From assembly GCF_012222825.1 (NCBI RefSeq), contig NZ_CP038017.1, forward strand, positions 992,001 through 1,056,000: DNA of 64,000 nt, written 5' to 3'. Numbering within the stretch: the stretch's first letter is position 1; every line of letters begins with the position of its first letter. Origin of the DNA: Allofrancisella frigidaquae (GTDB lineage: Bacteria > Pseudomonadota > Gammaproteobacteria > Francisellales > Francisellaceae). The notes below the pieces were generated by a model, which was given only the letters and a program-made list of their open reading frames with translations, was not told where the DNA came from and did no database searches. The translations under genes and the position numbers were made by a program. Positions 55,977-64,000 of the stretch are shown here, in pieces.

Positions 55977-57002
55977 CTAAAAGCTCATCTTGCAATTTTT
56001 ACATATAAAGTTCTTTATATTTTCCCTGATTTTAGAGCTCCAGTCTATTATAAGTATATTAGGATTTATGGTTTTTAAATGCTCGTTTATTCTAAATAAA
56101 TGTACACCTAAATCATTTTCTACAGCTTGCTTAAGATATAAGCGTATAGCAAGTAGAAGATATGTTGCTCCTGAATGCCTATTAAGATTAATTTGCCCAC
56201 TATATAGATTATACGGGTATTCTTTTAACATAAATCTTCTTATTTCAAGCATAAGGCTATCATTTGTTGTAATCGTTTTTATATTTTCTAAGAATTTATT
56301 TATTCTATCTAGGCCTGATTTAGAGTGTCTATGGAATAACCCTCTATTTCCTTGTTGTTTATACGCAGTCATATAAGCGTTTATGGCTTCTGTTAAATAA
56401 GTTTTAAAATTTTTCTTAACAATGATGTCGTTTCTGTTAAATAAAGGTCCTGGGTCATGTAACCATGCATTAGTCCAATCCCATGACCTATCATCGTATC
56501 TACACTGTAAATTCCTTCCGCTCCATGGATCATGAAAAATTACATTATTTCCTATAATCCCCTTTACCAAAACTACATGTTTCCATTCGTGTACAACAGC
56601 AAATGGTCCCTCCTTATCAAGAAGCTCATATATACCATTTTTACTTTCACCATAATCTCTAATGTCCCAATGTTGTATATTAAAACCAAACTTCTTTTTA
56701 ATTTCTACTAAAAAATTATTATCGTTATGAATATATGGTATACCTTTGTTAGTATAAAATTGATAAATATTTGCATTATATGGAGAATGCTCTATACACT
56801 TTGCTAATTCACTTTTGTCTAGCTCATCATATCGTTTAAAAAACAAAAGCATCATATAAAAAGAAGAAATAGAGCACAAGTTTATTTTATTCTGGTAAAT
56901 AAAAGGAACTTCGTAACAAATATCTTGCTTTTCATAGTCATTAACATATTTGTCAAATTCATAATTTCTATTTTTCTGGGTTTGAAATATTATATTTGTC
57001 AT
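55977..57002 (-). CDS. Orphan papain-like (C39/AvrRpt2-type) cysteine peptidase
   Basis: A 341-residue protein without signal peptide. Its first half has a papain-fold catalytic layout: EVPFIYQ37NKINLC43SISSFYMML, with the oxyanion glutamine exactly six residues before the cysteine, then GPFAVVHEWKH142VVLVKGI and IFHD158PWSG, the usual Q-C-H-D order of peptidase families C39/C70. The C-terminal half (190-341) is helical and unrecognised, with GLFHRHSKSGLDRINKFL and later HSGATYLLLAIRLYLK. The ribosome-binding site is weak. It is inserted between yajC and tgt and bounded by a tgt 3' remnant, so it has been acquired. A host-directed effector or a toxin are both possible; the role is inference. 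Confidence 0.65.
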   Translation of the reverse strand: MTNIIFQTQKNRNYEFDKYVNDYEKQDICYEVPFIYQNKINLCSISSFYMMLLFFKRYDELDKSELAKCIEHSPYNANIYQFYTNKGIPYIHNDNNFLVEIKKKFGFNIQHWDIRDYGESKNGIYELLDKEGPFAVVHEWKHVVLVKGIIGNNVIFHDPWSGRNLQCRYDDRSWDWTNAWLHDPGPLFNRNDIIVKKNFKTYLTEAINAYMTAYKQQGNRGLFHRHSKSGLDRINKFLENIKTITTNDSLMLEIRRFMLKEYPYNLYSGQINLNRHSGATYLLLAIRLYLKQAVENDLGVHLFRINEHLKTINPNILIIDWSSKIRENIKNFICKNCKMSF

Positions 57003-57078
57003 TTTTTTAAAGCTTTAAAAAATTTTTGTACCCCATAGTAATAAAGTCAATAACCTTCCATCGTCTACCTTACAATGC

Positions 57079-57102
57079 GGGGCTGTTGCAAACTAAAATT
57101 AT
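57079..57102. mobile_element. Possible insertion-sequence terminal repeat remnant
   Basis: GGGGCTGTTGCAAACTAAAAT resembles the ends of several transposons that begin GGxxCTGTTGCAAA (IS6/IS26 type and some IS5-type elements). It stands inside the inserted DNA between tgt and the orphan peptidase. No second copy or transposase was found, so this is at most a solitary end. Confidence 0.35.
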
Positions 57103-57230
57103 ATGTTTCTAATGACATATTAATAAATTGTGAATTGTTAACTTAGAGCTACCCGTATCAAACCAAGATATCTTAATTAAAATATAAAAAAAGTTAAAAT
57201 AAATTCATTAAATACCATCTTTAACTAAAA

Positions 57231-57262
57231 TATAATAATATAAAAAATTTTATATTATTATA
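57231..57262. repeat. 32-bp A/T-only palindrome
   Basis: Two perfect 15-bp arms (TATAATAATATAAAA and its reverse complement) around AA, about 100 bp downstream of tgt. It could be a weak terminator for tgt or a cruciform; composition bias makes chance possible. Confidence 0.5.
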
Positions 57263-57363
57263 ATATAAAATTTAAAAAATACTAAAGCAACATCTTTATA
57301 GAGACTCTAAAGAAGGCAAATATTAATAAAACTAAACCCATCAAACACATAATTAATGACTAA

Positions 57364-58479
<1,116 letters not shown>

Positions 58480-58574
58480 TTAAGATAGATATATACTTTT
58501 ATAAATATAATTTTTTAGCTACTAATCCTATAAAAATAATATCAACAAAGCAATAAAAATAGTTGTTTTAGCTA

Positions 58575-58602
58575 TTGCCTAGATAATATTATCTTTTATA
58601 AT
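58575..58602 (+). promoter_or_regulatory. Sigma-70 promoter of plsY-metN-metIQ
   Basis: TTGCCT (58575-58580) and consensus TATAAT (58597-58602) with 16-bp spacing, 34 bp before the plsY ATG; GGTGG provides the ribosome-binding site. Confidence 0.7.
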
Positions 58603-58636
58603 ATATTGAAGATTTTAAAACTTTTAACGGTGGTAT

Positions 58637-59242
58637 ATGAATTTATTAAATTTTGGTTTGCTAATATTTGCTTATTTATTAGGCTCTATTAATAGTGCTA
58701 TTATTGTATGTTATGTATTTCGCCTACCCTCACCAAGAAGTGTTGGTTCAGGAAATCCAGGCACAACAAATGTTTTACGTGTAGGCGGTAAGCTACCAGC
58801 AACTATAACACTTATTTTTGATATACTCAAAGGTTTAATACCCATACTAGTTGCAAAAATGCTAACTAATAATGAATTTATTATCGCTTGTACTGCTTTA
58901 TATGCGATATTAGGACATGTTTTCCCAATATTTTTTGGCTTTAAAGGAGGTAAAGGTGTTGCTACATTAATAGGTGCGTTGTTTGGTTTTTACTGGGTAT
59001 TAGGTATTATATTTATAGTGTCTTGGTTATGTGTAGCTATAATCACACGCTACTCTTCTTTATCAGCTTTAGTAGCAACTATGATAGCTAGTGTTTCTGT
59101 AACATTTTTAGCAAATCTAAAGGTCGCAGCTCCTTTTTTAATAATAGCGATAATTATAATTATAAAACATAAAGGAAATATCCAAAGATTAATAAATGGG
59201 CAAGAAAGCAAAATAGGCGACAAGACAAAGGTTAAAAAATGA
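58637..59242 (+). CDS. plsY: Acyl-phosphate glycerol-3-phosphate acyltransferase
   Basis: Membrane enzyme that acylates glycerol-3-phosphate from acyl-phosphate, first step in phospholipid synthesis. The 201-residue product has about five helices and the three family motifs: GSGNPGTTNVLR, GHVFPIFFGFKGGKGVAT (core FGFKGGKGVAT) and, less conserved, the third near the C-terminus. Ends with ATGA overlap into metN, so it is translationally coupled to the methionine transporter. Confidence 0.95.
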   Translation: MNLLNFGLLIFAYLLGSINSAIIVCYVFRLPSPRSVGSGNPGTTNVLRVGGKLPATITLIFDILKGLIPILVAKMLTNNEFIIACTALYAILGHVFPIFFGFKGGKGVATLIGALFGFYWVLGIIFIVSWLCVAIITRYSSLSALVATMIASVSVTFLANLKVAAPFLIIAIIIIIKHKGNIQRLINGQESKIGDKTKVKK

Positions 59243-60291
59243 TAGAGATAAAAAATCTTAAAAAAGAATATATAACCAACAATATTAACAATCTGGTCCT
59301 TGATAACATAAACCTTGAAATCCAAGAAGGTGAAATATTTGGCATAATAGGTCATAGTGGTGCTGGCAAAAGTTCTTTACTTAGATGTTTAAATCTTTTA
59401 GAACAGCCTTCTGATGGTTCAATATTTATTGCTGAGGAAAATATTACAAAAAAGACTCCTAAACAGTTACGTGAATTTCGCAAGAAAGTTGCTATGATTT
59501 TTCAACATTTTAATCTACTTTCTTCGAGAAATGTATTTGAAAACATAGCTTTGCCATTAGAAATACAAGGTATACCAAAATCTGAAATAAAAAAAAGAGT
59601 ACATGAGTTACTAGACTTAGTTGAGTTACCTAACAAAGCTTTAGCATATCCCAAAGAATTAAGTGGTGGTCAAAAGCAAAAAGTGGCTATTGCCAGAGCA
59701 TTAGCTCTTAATCCATTAGTTTTGCTTTCAGATGAAGCTACATCTGCATTAGATCCAACATCTACTAAACAAATTTTAGCTCTACTTAAAAGACTAAATA
59801 AAGAACTAGATCTAACAATAGTACTTATAACTCATGAAATGGATGTGGTAAGGAAAGTTTGTGATAGAGTTGCAATTATTGATAAAGGTCAAATTGCTGA
59901 AATAGGTAAAACTTTAGACATATTTTTAAATCCTCAAACTGAAGTAACAAAATCATTCGTTGAAACTAGTATTCATACAAAAATACCAGAATTTATTGCA
60001 AAGAGACTTTATGATAACCCTTATAGTTACGAAAATACTTACCCTCTCGTTCAACTAACTTTTTATGGGGAAAAAGGCAAAATGCCTATAATTGCTGAAA
60101 TATCACGTCAGTTTAATGCTAGCGCAAGCATCATCCAAGCGAACATTGAGACTATCCAAGACCAAATTGTTGGTATAGCAATTTGCCATATTACTGGCGA
60201 AAGACAAGACTGGGAAAATGCTTTGCGCTTCCTAACAAATCAAGATGTTAATTTAAAGGTATTAGGTTATGCACCAGCAGACAATATTTAA
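59239..60291 (+). CDS. metN: Methionine ABC transporter ATP-binding protein
   Basis: The 350-residue ATPase has Walker A GHSGAGKSS, signature LSGGQKQKVAIARAL, Walker B LLSDEATSALDP, the H-loop VLITHEMDV, and a C-terminal NIL (regulatory, methionine-binding) domain from about residue 265 (ARLTFYGEKG-type; here VQLTFYGEKGKMPII core). This is the MetN architecture. It overlaps metIQ by 23 bp. Confidence 0.96.
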   Translation: MIEIKNLKKEYITNNINNLVLDNINLEIQEGEIFGIIGHSGAGKSSLLRCLNLLEQPSDGSIFIAEENITKKTPKQLREFRKKVAMIFQHFNLLSSRNVFENIALPLEIQGIPKSEIKKRVHELLDLVELPNKALAYPKELSGGQKQKVAIARALALNPLVLLSDEATSALDPTSTKQILALLKRLNKELDLTIVLITHEMDVVRKVCDRVAIIDKGQIAEIGKTLDIFLNPQTEVTKSFVETSIHTKIPEFIAKRLYDNPYSYENTYPLVQLTFYGEKGKMPIIAEISRQFNASASIIQANIETIQDQIVGIAICHITGERQDWENALRFLTNQDVNLKVLGYAPADNI

Positions 60292-61741
60292 TTTCCAAGA
60301 ACTTAGCTTAATAGCTCAATCGACATGGGAAACTATCTTTATGGTATTTATTGCTACACTTGTAGCAGTAATAGGTGGGATAATCTTAGGTATATTACTG
60401 TATACCACCCAAGAAAGTAAAAACATTCTGGTAAAAAGTTTTAATAAAATTTTTAGCGTCGTTATAAATATTACTAGAAGTATTCCGTATATTATTTTAT
60501 TAATTTTACTTTATCCTCTAACTAGGCTTATAGTAGGCACAACTATCGGTACTACTGCTTCTATAGTTCCACTAGCAATTGCTGCCTTACCATTTTATGC
60601 TCGCTTAACGGAATCGGCTCTACGTGAAGTTGACCATGGTCTTATAGAAGCAGCAAAGGCTATGGGAGCTACTAGAATACAAATAATTTCCAAAGTCTTA
60701 CTTCCTGAGTCAAAAGCACTTCTTATAGATGCAGCTACTTTAACATGTATATCACTAATTGGTTTTTCAGCTATGGCTGGTATAGTTGGTGGTGGCGGTT
60801 TAGGTGATTTGACTTACTTCAAAGGCTATAACTATGGGGATTATACTTTGCTACTTGGTGGTGTAGTGATGCTAGTTATTCTAGTGCAGCTAACTCAATC
60901 TTTTGGTAACTATTTAGTTTCTGCTAGAAAACTAACAGCTTTATGGTTAGTAACTATTATTTTAGTAGTAGTCAGTGGATTACAACTATATCAAAATTTT
61001 GTAGTTTCTAACCAGTCAAATGAAATCACGGTTGGTTATATCACTAGTCCCCCTCAAGATAAGATTATGGAGCTAAGTAAAAAGATTGCTAAAGAAAAAT
61101 ATAACCTTAATGTTAAATTAGTCACATTTGGAGATTACAACATTCCAAATAGAGCACTAAATGATGGTGAGATTCAAGCAAATGTATTTCAACATATACC
61201 TTTCTTGGAAAATCAAATCAAAAAATTTGGTTACAAAATTACTTATATTGGTAAGACATTTTTGTACCCTATGGGAGTATTTTCTAAGAAATATAAAAAC
61301 TTTGATCAATTACCTAATGGTGCTACAGTTGCTATTCCAAATGACCCTACTAACCAAGGAAGAGCGCTTATGATTCTTCAAGATGCTGGTTTGATAACGC
61401 TCGAAGATGGTATTACTTGGCAGGCTACTCCTAGTAATATAACTAGTAATCCTAAAAAACTAAAAATAATACCTCTACAAGCTGACCAAATTCCTAATAA
61501 TTTAGGTGATGTAGATATAGGGGTTGTAAACAATGACTATATTCCCAAAGCAGGATTGACTCTAAAAGATGCTCTTTTTGTAGAACCTAAAGACTCACCT
61601 TTTGCAAATATAATTGCTGTTCAAGACAGTCAAAAAGACAATCCAAATTTAGAAGAATATGTCAAATCTTTAAATAATGATCAAATATTACAATTAGTTC
61701 AAGAACTTTATCCTAATGATGCTGCTATAGCTGCTTGGTAA
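60269..61741 (+). CDS. metIQ: Fused methionine ABC transporter permease and substrate-binding protein
   Basis: A 490-residue fusion. Residues 1-220 are MetI: five or so helices, with the EAA cytoplasmic loop EAAKAMGATRIQIISKVLLPES (core EAAKAMGATRIQ) that docks to MetN. A last helix (residues 228-247) serves as the membrane link. Residues about 252-490 are a MetQ lipoprotein-type binding domain (GDYNIPNRALNDGEIQANVFQH core), with the methionine-binding segments and no signal peptide or lipobox of its own. MetI-MetQ fusion of this kind is known from Francisella. The overlapping start with metN makes an operon. Confidence 0.9.
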   Translation: MHQQTIFNFQELSLIAQSTWETIFMVFIATLVAVIGGIILGILLYTTQESKNILVKSFNKIFSVVINITRSIPYIILLILLYPLTRLIVGTTIGTTASIVPLAIAALPFYARLTESALREVDHGLIEAAKAMGATRIQIISKVLLPESKALLIDAATLTCISLIGFSAMAGIVGGGGLGDLTYFKGYNYGDYTLLLGGVVMLVILVQLTQSFGNYLVSARKLTALWLVTIILVVVSGLQLYQNFVVSNQSNEITVGYITSPPQDKIMELSKKIAKEKYNLNVKLVTFGDYNIPNRALNDGEIQANVFQHIPFLENQIKKFGYKITYIGKTFLYPMGVFSKKYKNFDQLPNGATVAIPNDPTNQGRALMILQDAGLITLEDGITWQATPSNITSNPKKLKIIPLQADQIPNNLGDVDIGVVNNDYIPKAGLTLKDALFVEPKDSPFANIIAVQDSQKDNPNLEEYVKSLNNDQILQLVQELYPNDAAIAAW

Positions 61742-61831
61742 TGCTTATAATTTTTCAAATTAAATACTTATTCTTTTTTTACTCTTAAATGTATAAAATA
61801 TTTAACTATGAAAATATATTAAAGGGTAAGT

Positions 61832-62584
61832 ATGCAACACTCAGAAGGTTTTATAAAGCTAGTAAACGAGGCAAAATCAAAAATTAAAGAATGTACAGTA
61901 GATGATATCTACCAAATGTACATATCCGACTCCCTTGATGGTTTGCTAATTGATACTAGAGAAGAATCTGAATTTGCTAATGGATACATTCCAAATTCTA
62001 TACATATTAGTAAAGGTTTAATAGAATGTAGAATCGAACAACTAATACCAAATAAAAACCTAAAAATGTATTTTTATTGTGGTGGTGGCTTTAGATCCGC
62101 ACTAGTTGCAGAACTTTTGCAAAGTATGGGTTATAAAAATGTAATATCTGTTGATGGTGGTTGGAGAGCTTGGAATGCTAAAAACTATCCTATTACAACA
62201 CCGGAAAACTTTAAGCCTATTGAGTATATCAAACTTATAAATAACGCAAAGTCAAATATAGAAGAAATATCTGCTACTGCCTTATACAATATGTATAAAG
62301 ATAAATCGCTTGACGGAGTTGTCATTGACGTTAGAGAAGATTCAGAATTTTCCCAATTTCATATTCCCGGTGCTACACACCTTAGTAAAGGTCAAATAGA
62401 AGTCAAGATCGAAAATTTAATCCCTAATAAAGACCAAAAAATCTATTTATATTGTGGTAGCGGTTATCGTTCGGCACTAGCTGCTTTTAACCTACAAAAG
62501 ATGGGGTATACTACTGTTGTGTCAGTTAATGGTGGTATTCAAGATTGGGTAAATAATAATTATCCGATTACACAAGAAGGATAA
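61832..62584 (+). CDS. Tandem rhodanese-domain sulfurtransferase
   Basis: A 250-residue protein made of two similar rhodanese domains of about 110 residues each, joined after ENFKPIEYI. Both keep the active cysteine: C83 in YFYCGGGFRSALVAEL (core CGGGFRS) and C208 in YCGSGYRSALAAF (core CGSGYRS). The two halves have similar motifs throughout (e.g. DTREESEF and DVREDSEF), a clear internal duplication. No signal peptide, so cytoplasmic. It follows metIQ by 90 bp and precedes ispF by 8 bp. Physiological sulfur acceptor is unknown. Confidence 0.9.
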   Translation: MQHSEGFIKLVNEAKSKIKECTVDDIYQMYISDSLDGLLIDTREESEFANGYIPNSIHISKGLIECRIEQLIPNKNLKMYFYCGGGFRSALVAELLQSMGYKNVISVDGGWRAWNAKNYPITTPENFKPIEYIKLINNAKSNIEEISATALYNMYKDKSLDGVVIDVREDSEFSQFHIPGATHLSKGQIEVKIENLIPNKDQKIYLYCGSGYRSALAAFNLQKMGYTTVVSVNGGIQDWVNNNYPITQEG

Positions 62585-62592
62585 TTAGTAAA

Positions 62593-63075
62593 ATGTTTAG
62601 AATAGGTCATGGCTACGATGTACATAAGTTTACTGATCAAAAGCAAAACATAATAATTGGTGGTGTGGAAATCCCATATCACCTCGGTCTTGAAGCTCAT
62701 TCAGATGGCGATGTTTTAATTCACGCTCTTTGTGATGCTATATTAGGTGCTTTAGGTCTTGGTGATATTGGTAGACATTTCCCTGATACTGATAATAAAT
62801 ATAAAAATACCGATAGTAAATTTTTTTTATCAGAAATTAAAAAAATGCTTGATGCCAAAAATTATCAAATTGGCAATATAGATTGTACAATAATTGCTCA
62901 AACTCCTAAAATGCTTCCTTATATTGAAAAAATGAAAATATGCTTAGCTCAAATACTTAGTATTGAAACTAATCAGCTAAATATAAAAGCAACAACTACT
63001 GAAAAACTTGGATTCATAGGTAGGAAAGAAGGAATTGCTACGCATGTAGTATGTTTAATTCATTATCTATTTTGA
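62593..63075 (+). CDS. ispF: 2-C-methyl-D-erythritol 2,4-cyclodiphosphate synthase
   Basis: Fifth step of the methylerythritol phosphate isoprenoid pathway. The 160-residue enzyme has the zinc ligands D8, H10 (GHGYDVHKF) and H42 (EAHSDGDVLIHALCDA), GDIGRHFPDTD and the end ATTTEKLGFIGR. Length is standard. Starts 8 bp after the rhodanese gene. Its usual neighbour ispD is not in the window. Confidence 0.96.
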   Translation: MFRIGHGYDVHKFTDQKQNIIIGGVEIPYHLGLEAHSDGDVLIHALCDAILGALGLGDIGRHFPDTDNKYKNTDSKFFLSEIKKMLDAKNYQIGNIDCTIIAQTPKMLPYIEKMKICLAQILSIETNQLNIKATTTEKLGFIGRKEGIATHVVCLIHYLF

Positions 63076-63132
63076 GGATAGGTTATAGGCATACTGGTAA
63101 AATTATTTATATAGGTTTAATCAATATTTCCT

Positions 63133-63993
63133 TCAAAGCTGGTTCAAATAGTCAAATGGAATAAAGTTTGTCTGGCAACGTAATGCTCCTCCCCTATAAC
63201 TAATGTGTTTTACTGTATCTTCAGCAGATTTACCGTTTACTTTTAAGTAAACAACCTCTATATTTTGTTTCTTCAACAATTTAGTAAAGTATGCTTTATG
63301 ATTATTACATGGACTATCTATCGTGAGATAAAACTTTTTATTACCATGAGTACATAAATCTATACCATTAATGAACGTTGAAATAGCTTCTTGTCCTAGG
63401 GCATATTTGGGGTTAAGTTCTACTATTTCACCATTTTCACCAACACCTTGGTAAGTTTTATGCAATATTCCAGCGTATTTTATAGTCTTGAATTTACAAG
63501 ATCTTAGTATAGCGTCTATATATTTTATTACCAATTCTCGCTGCAAGGCATCTCTAGCAAATTTAGCAACTTGATCCTTCTTATTTATATCTGAAGAAAT
63601 TTCATCTATGTTATTTAATACCTCATTGAAGCTATGAATTAAGAATGTAGAATCACCCATATATGATATTTGCAAATCTAAGTGATATGCCCACTGAGGA
63701 AGACATATAACATTATCAGTTTTAAAAATTTTCTTATACCTTTCTAGCTCAACATGACATTTTGATAGTATATCTCTATTAGATAAGTTACTTGGATCAG
63801 ACATAGTCCCATATTTTATATTTCTAAAGTCTGATTCATTAAGTAAGACGTTGACACCTATAAAATAATACTTAACATCTTCACAATTTATTGCCTCAAA
63901 AAGGTTACCTCCTTCTAATGGTCTAATAGTGTCTTTTTTTAAATCTTGTTTAATAAGATTCTGTAAATCTCTTTTACTACTATGTTGAGCCAT
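63133..63993 (-). CDS. Orphan amidinotransferase/arginine-deiminase-fold enzyme (peptidylarginine-deiminase-like)
   Basis: A 286-residue protein with no signal peptide. It carries the guanidino-group-modifying enzyme pattern: P-L-E27-G-G-N-L (the EGGN start motif), then FIGVN, the catalytic pair in YH104LD106LQISYMGD (H-x-D), and the C-terminal nucleophile YRGGALRC273QTNFIPF, closely like the G-x-x-C-x-T/S end of arginine deiminases and protein-arginine deiminases. It could hydrolyse free arginine, agmatine or protein-bound arginine. It is too short to be a standard arginine deiminase (about 400 residues) and agmatine-deiminase landmarks are missing. The start is 7 bp from the window edge, so a longer N-terminus cannot be excluded. 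No arginine pathway gene is adjacent. Confidence 0.7.
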   Translation of the reverse strand: MAQHSSKRDLQNLIKQDLKKDTIRPLEGGNLFEAINCEDVKYYFIGVNVLLNESDFRNIKYGTMSDPSNLSNRDILSKCHVELERYKKIFKTDNVICLPQWAYHLDLQISYMGDSTFLIHSFNEVLNNIDEISSDINKKDQVAKFARDALQRELVIKYIDAILRSCKFKTIKYAGILHKTYQGVGENGEIVELNPKYALGQEAISTFINGIDLCTHGNKKFYLTIDSPCNNHKAYFTKLLKKQNIEVVYLKVNGKSAEDTVKHISYRGGALRCQTNFIPFDYLNQL

Positions 63994-64000
63994 AAAATCA

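Larger units (their letters stand above)
55875..57345. repeat. Direct repeat pair flanking the insertion downstream of tgt
   Basis: CCCATCAAA occurs at 55875-55883 and again at 57337-57345. In both places it is a short distance beyond the stop codon of a tgt-like 3' end: 11 bp beyond the remnant stop (55895) and 18 bp beyond the real tgt stop (57364). Together with the duplicated tgt end these mark the boundaries of an inserted segment of about 1.46 kb. Confidence 0.6.
57003..57363. other. Gap between tgt and the orphan peptidase gene
   Basis: A 361-bp strongly AT-rich stretch with a possible IS terminal repeat (57079-57102), a 32-bp A/T palindrome (57231-57262) and one copy of the CCCATCAAA repeat (57337). 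The peptidase promoter should also lie here, but no convincing one was found. Confidence 0.6.

Noticed and set aside
55990-56376. 128-codon frame antisense to the papain-like peptidase gene
   Set aside because: The minus-strand frame has the catalytic motifs; this one has no recognisable features.
63077-63091. GATAGGTTATA after ispF, identical to 11 bases beside the tgt remnant on the other strand
   Set aside because: An 11-bp AT-rich match between two gene ends is likely chance; no wider similarity.

Overview
The window is an AT-rich chromosomal stretch of a gammaproteobacterium, most likely of the Francisella lineage (Francisellaceae). This rests on base composition, codon use, the gene blocks present, and a fused methionine transporter permease/binding protein (MetI-MetQ) next to metN, which I know from Francisella. 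Species cannot be named from sequence alone. There is no rRNA operon, no prophage, no CRISPR array and no complete insertion sequence.

Layout. 1-8423, minus strand: the 5' end of a DEAD-box helicase, ppiC, a tightly overlapping HIT/kdsB/ycaR/tusA/PP-loop ATPase operon, a drug/metabolite exporter, acs, galU and a cation-diffusion exporter. 8424-10194: an orphan gene encoding a putative clan CD (caspase/C80-like) cysteine peptidase, then tRNA-Ser. 10175-17933: aspC, rimI with a probable divergent holD, rluB, pilF, rlmN, dnaB and the rpsF-rpsR-rplI operon. 18167-22108, plus strand: hemF, a secreted histidine acid phosphatase, serC, cmk. 22355-22797: five tRNA genes (Leu, His, Arg, Pro, Phe) read from one promoter. 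22856-32216: isoaspartyl peptidase plus cyanophycinase, a PfkB kinase, a HAD phosphatase, rpe, kdsD, fabI, a LOG-family protein, small unknowns, gloA, and a queuosine-precursor transporter behind a strong preQ1-I riboswitch candidate. 32220-45795, minus strand: engB, a low-molecular-weight phosphatase, hflC, hflK, hflX, hfq, miaA, ppiD, hupB, lon, clpX, clpP, tig. 45956-55572: carbonic anhydrase, asparaginase, rnhA with its yafS-like partner, aroA, rpoH, secF-secD-yajC. 55573-57363: an insertion between yajC and tgt carrying a papain-like cysteine peptidase gene, a second degenerate copy of the tgt 3' end, and a possible IS terminal repeat. 57364-63075: tgt, plsY, metN, metIQ, a tandem rhodanese, ispF. 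63133-63993: a putative arginine-deiminase-fold enzyme at the window edge.

How it fits together. Most of the window is core machinery: protein quality control (tig, clpPX, lon, hflKC, rpoH, ppiD, hfq), translation and tRNA modification (miaA, tgt, tusA, rlmN, rluB, tRNAs), Sec export, Kdo-lipopolysaccharide and lipid synthesis (kdsB, kdsD, galU, fabI, plsY). The queuosine theme appears twice: tgt inserts preQ1 into tRNA, and the transporter at 31500 appears to be controlled by a preQ1-sensing leader.

The unusual content is three orphan genes scattered between housekeeping genes. Each encodes a cytosolic-looking protein with a recognisable catalytic core and no obvious housekeeping role: a C80-like peptidase (H121/C170), a papain/AvrRpt2-like peptidase (Q37/C43/H142/D158) and a peptidylarginine-deiminase-like enzyme (H104/D106/C273). 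Their fold types are typical of toxins and host-directed effectors. That interpretation is inference. One of them sits in DNA flanked by a duplicated tgt 3' end, which is direct evidence of acquisition by recombination.
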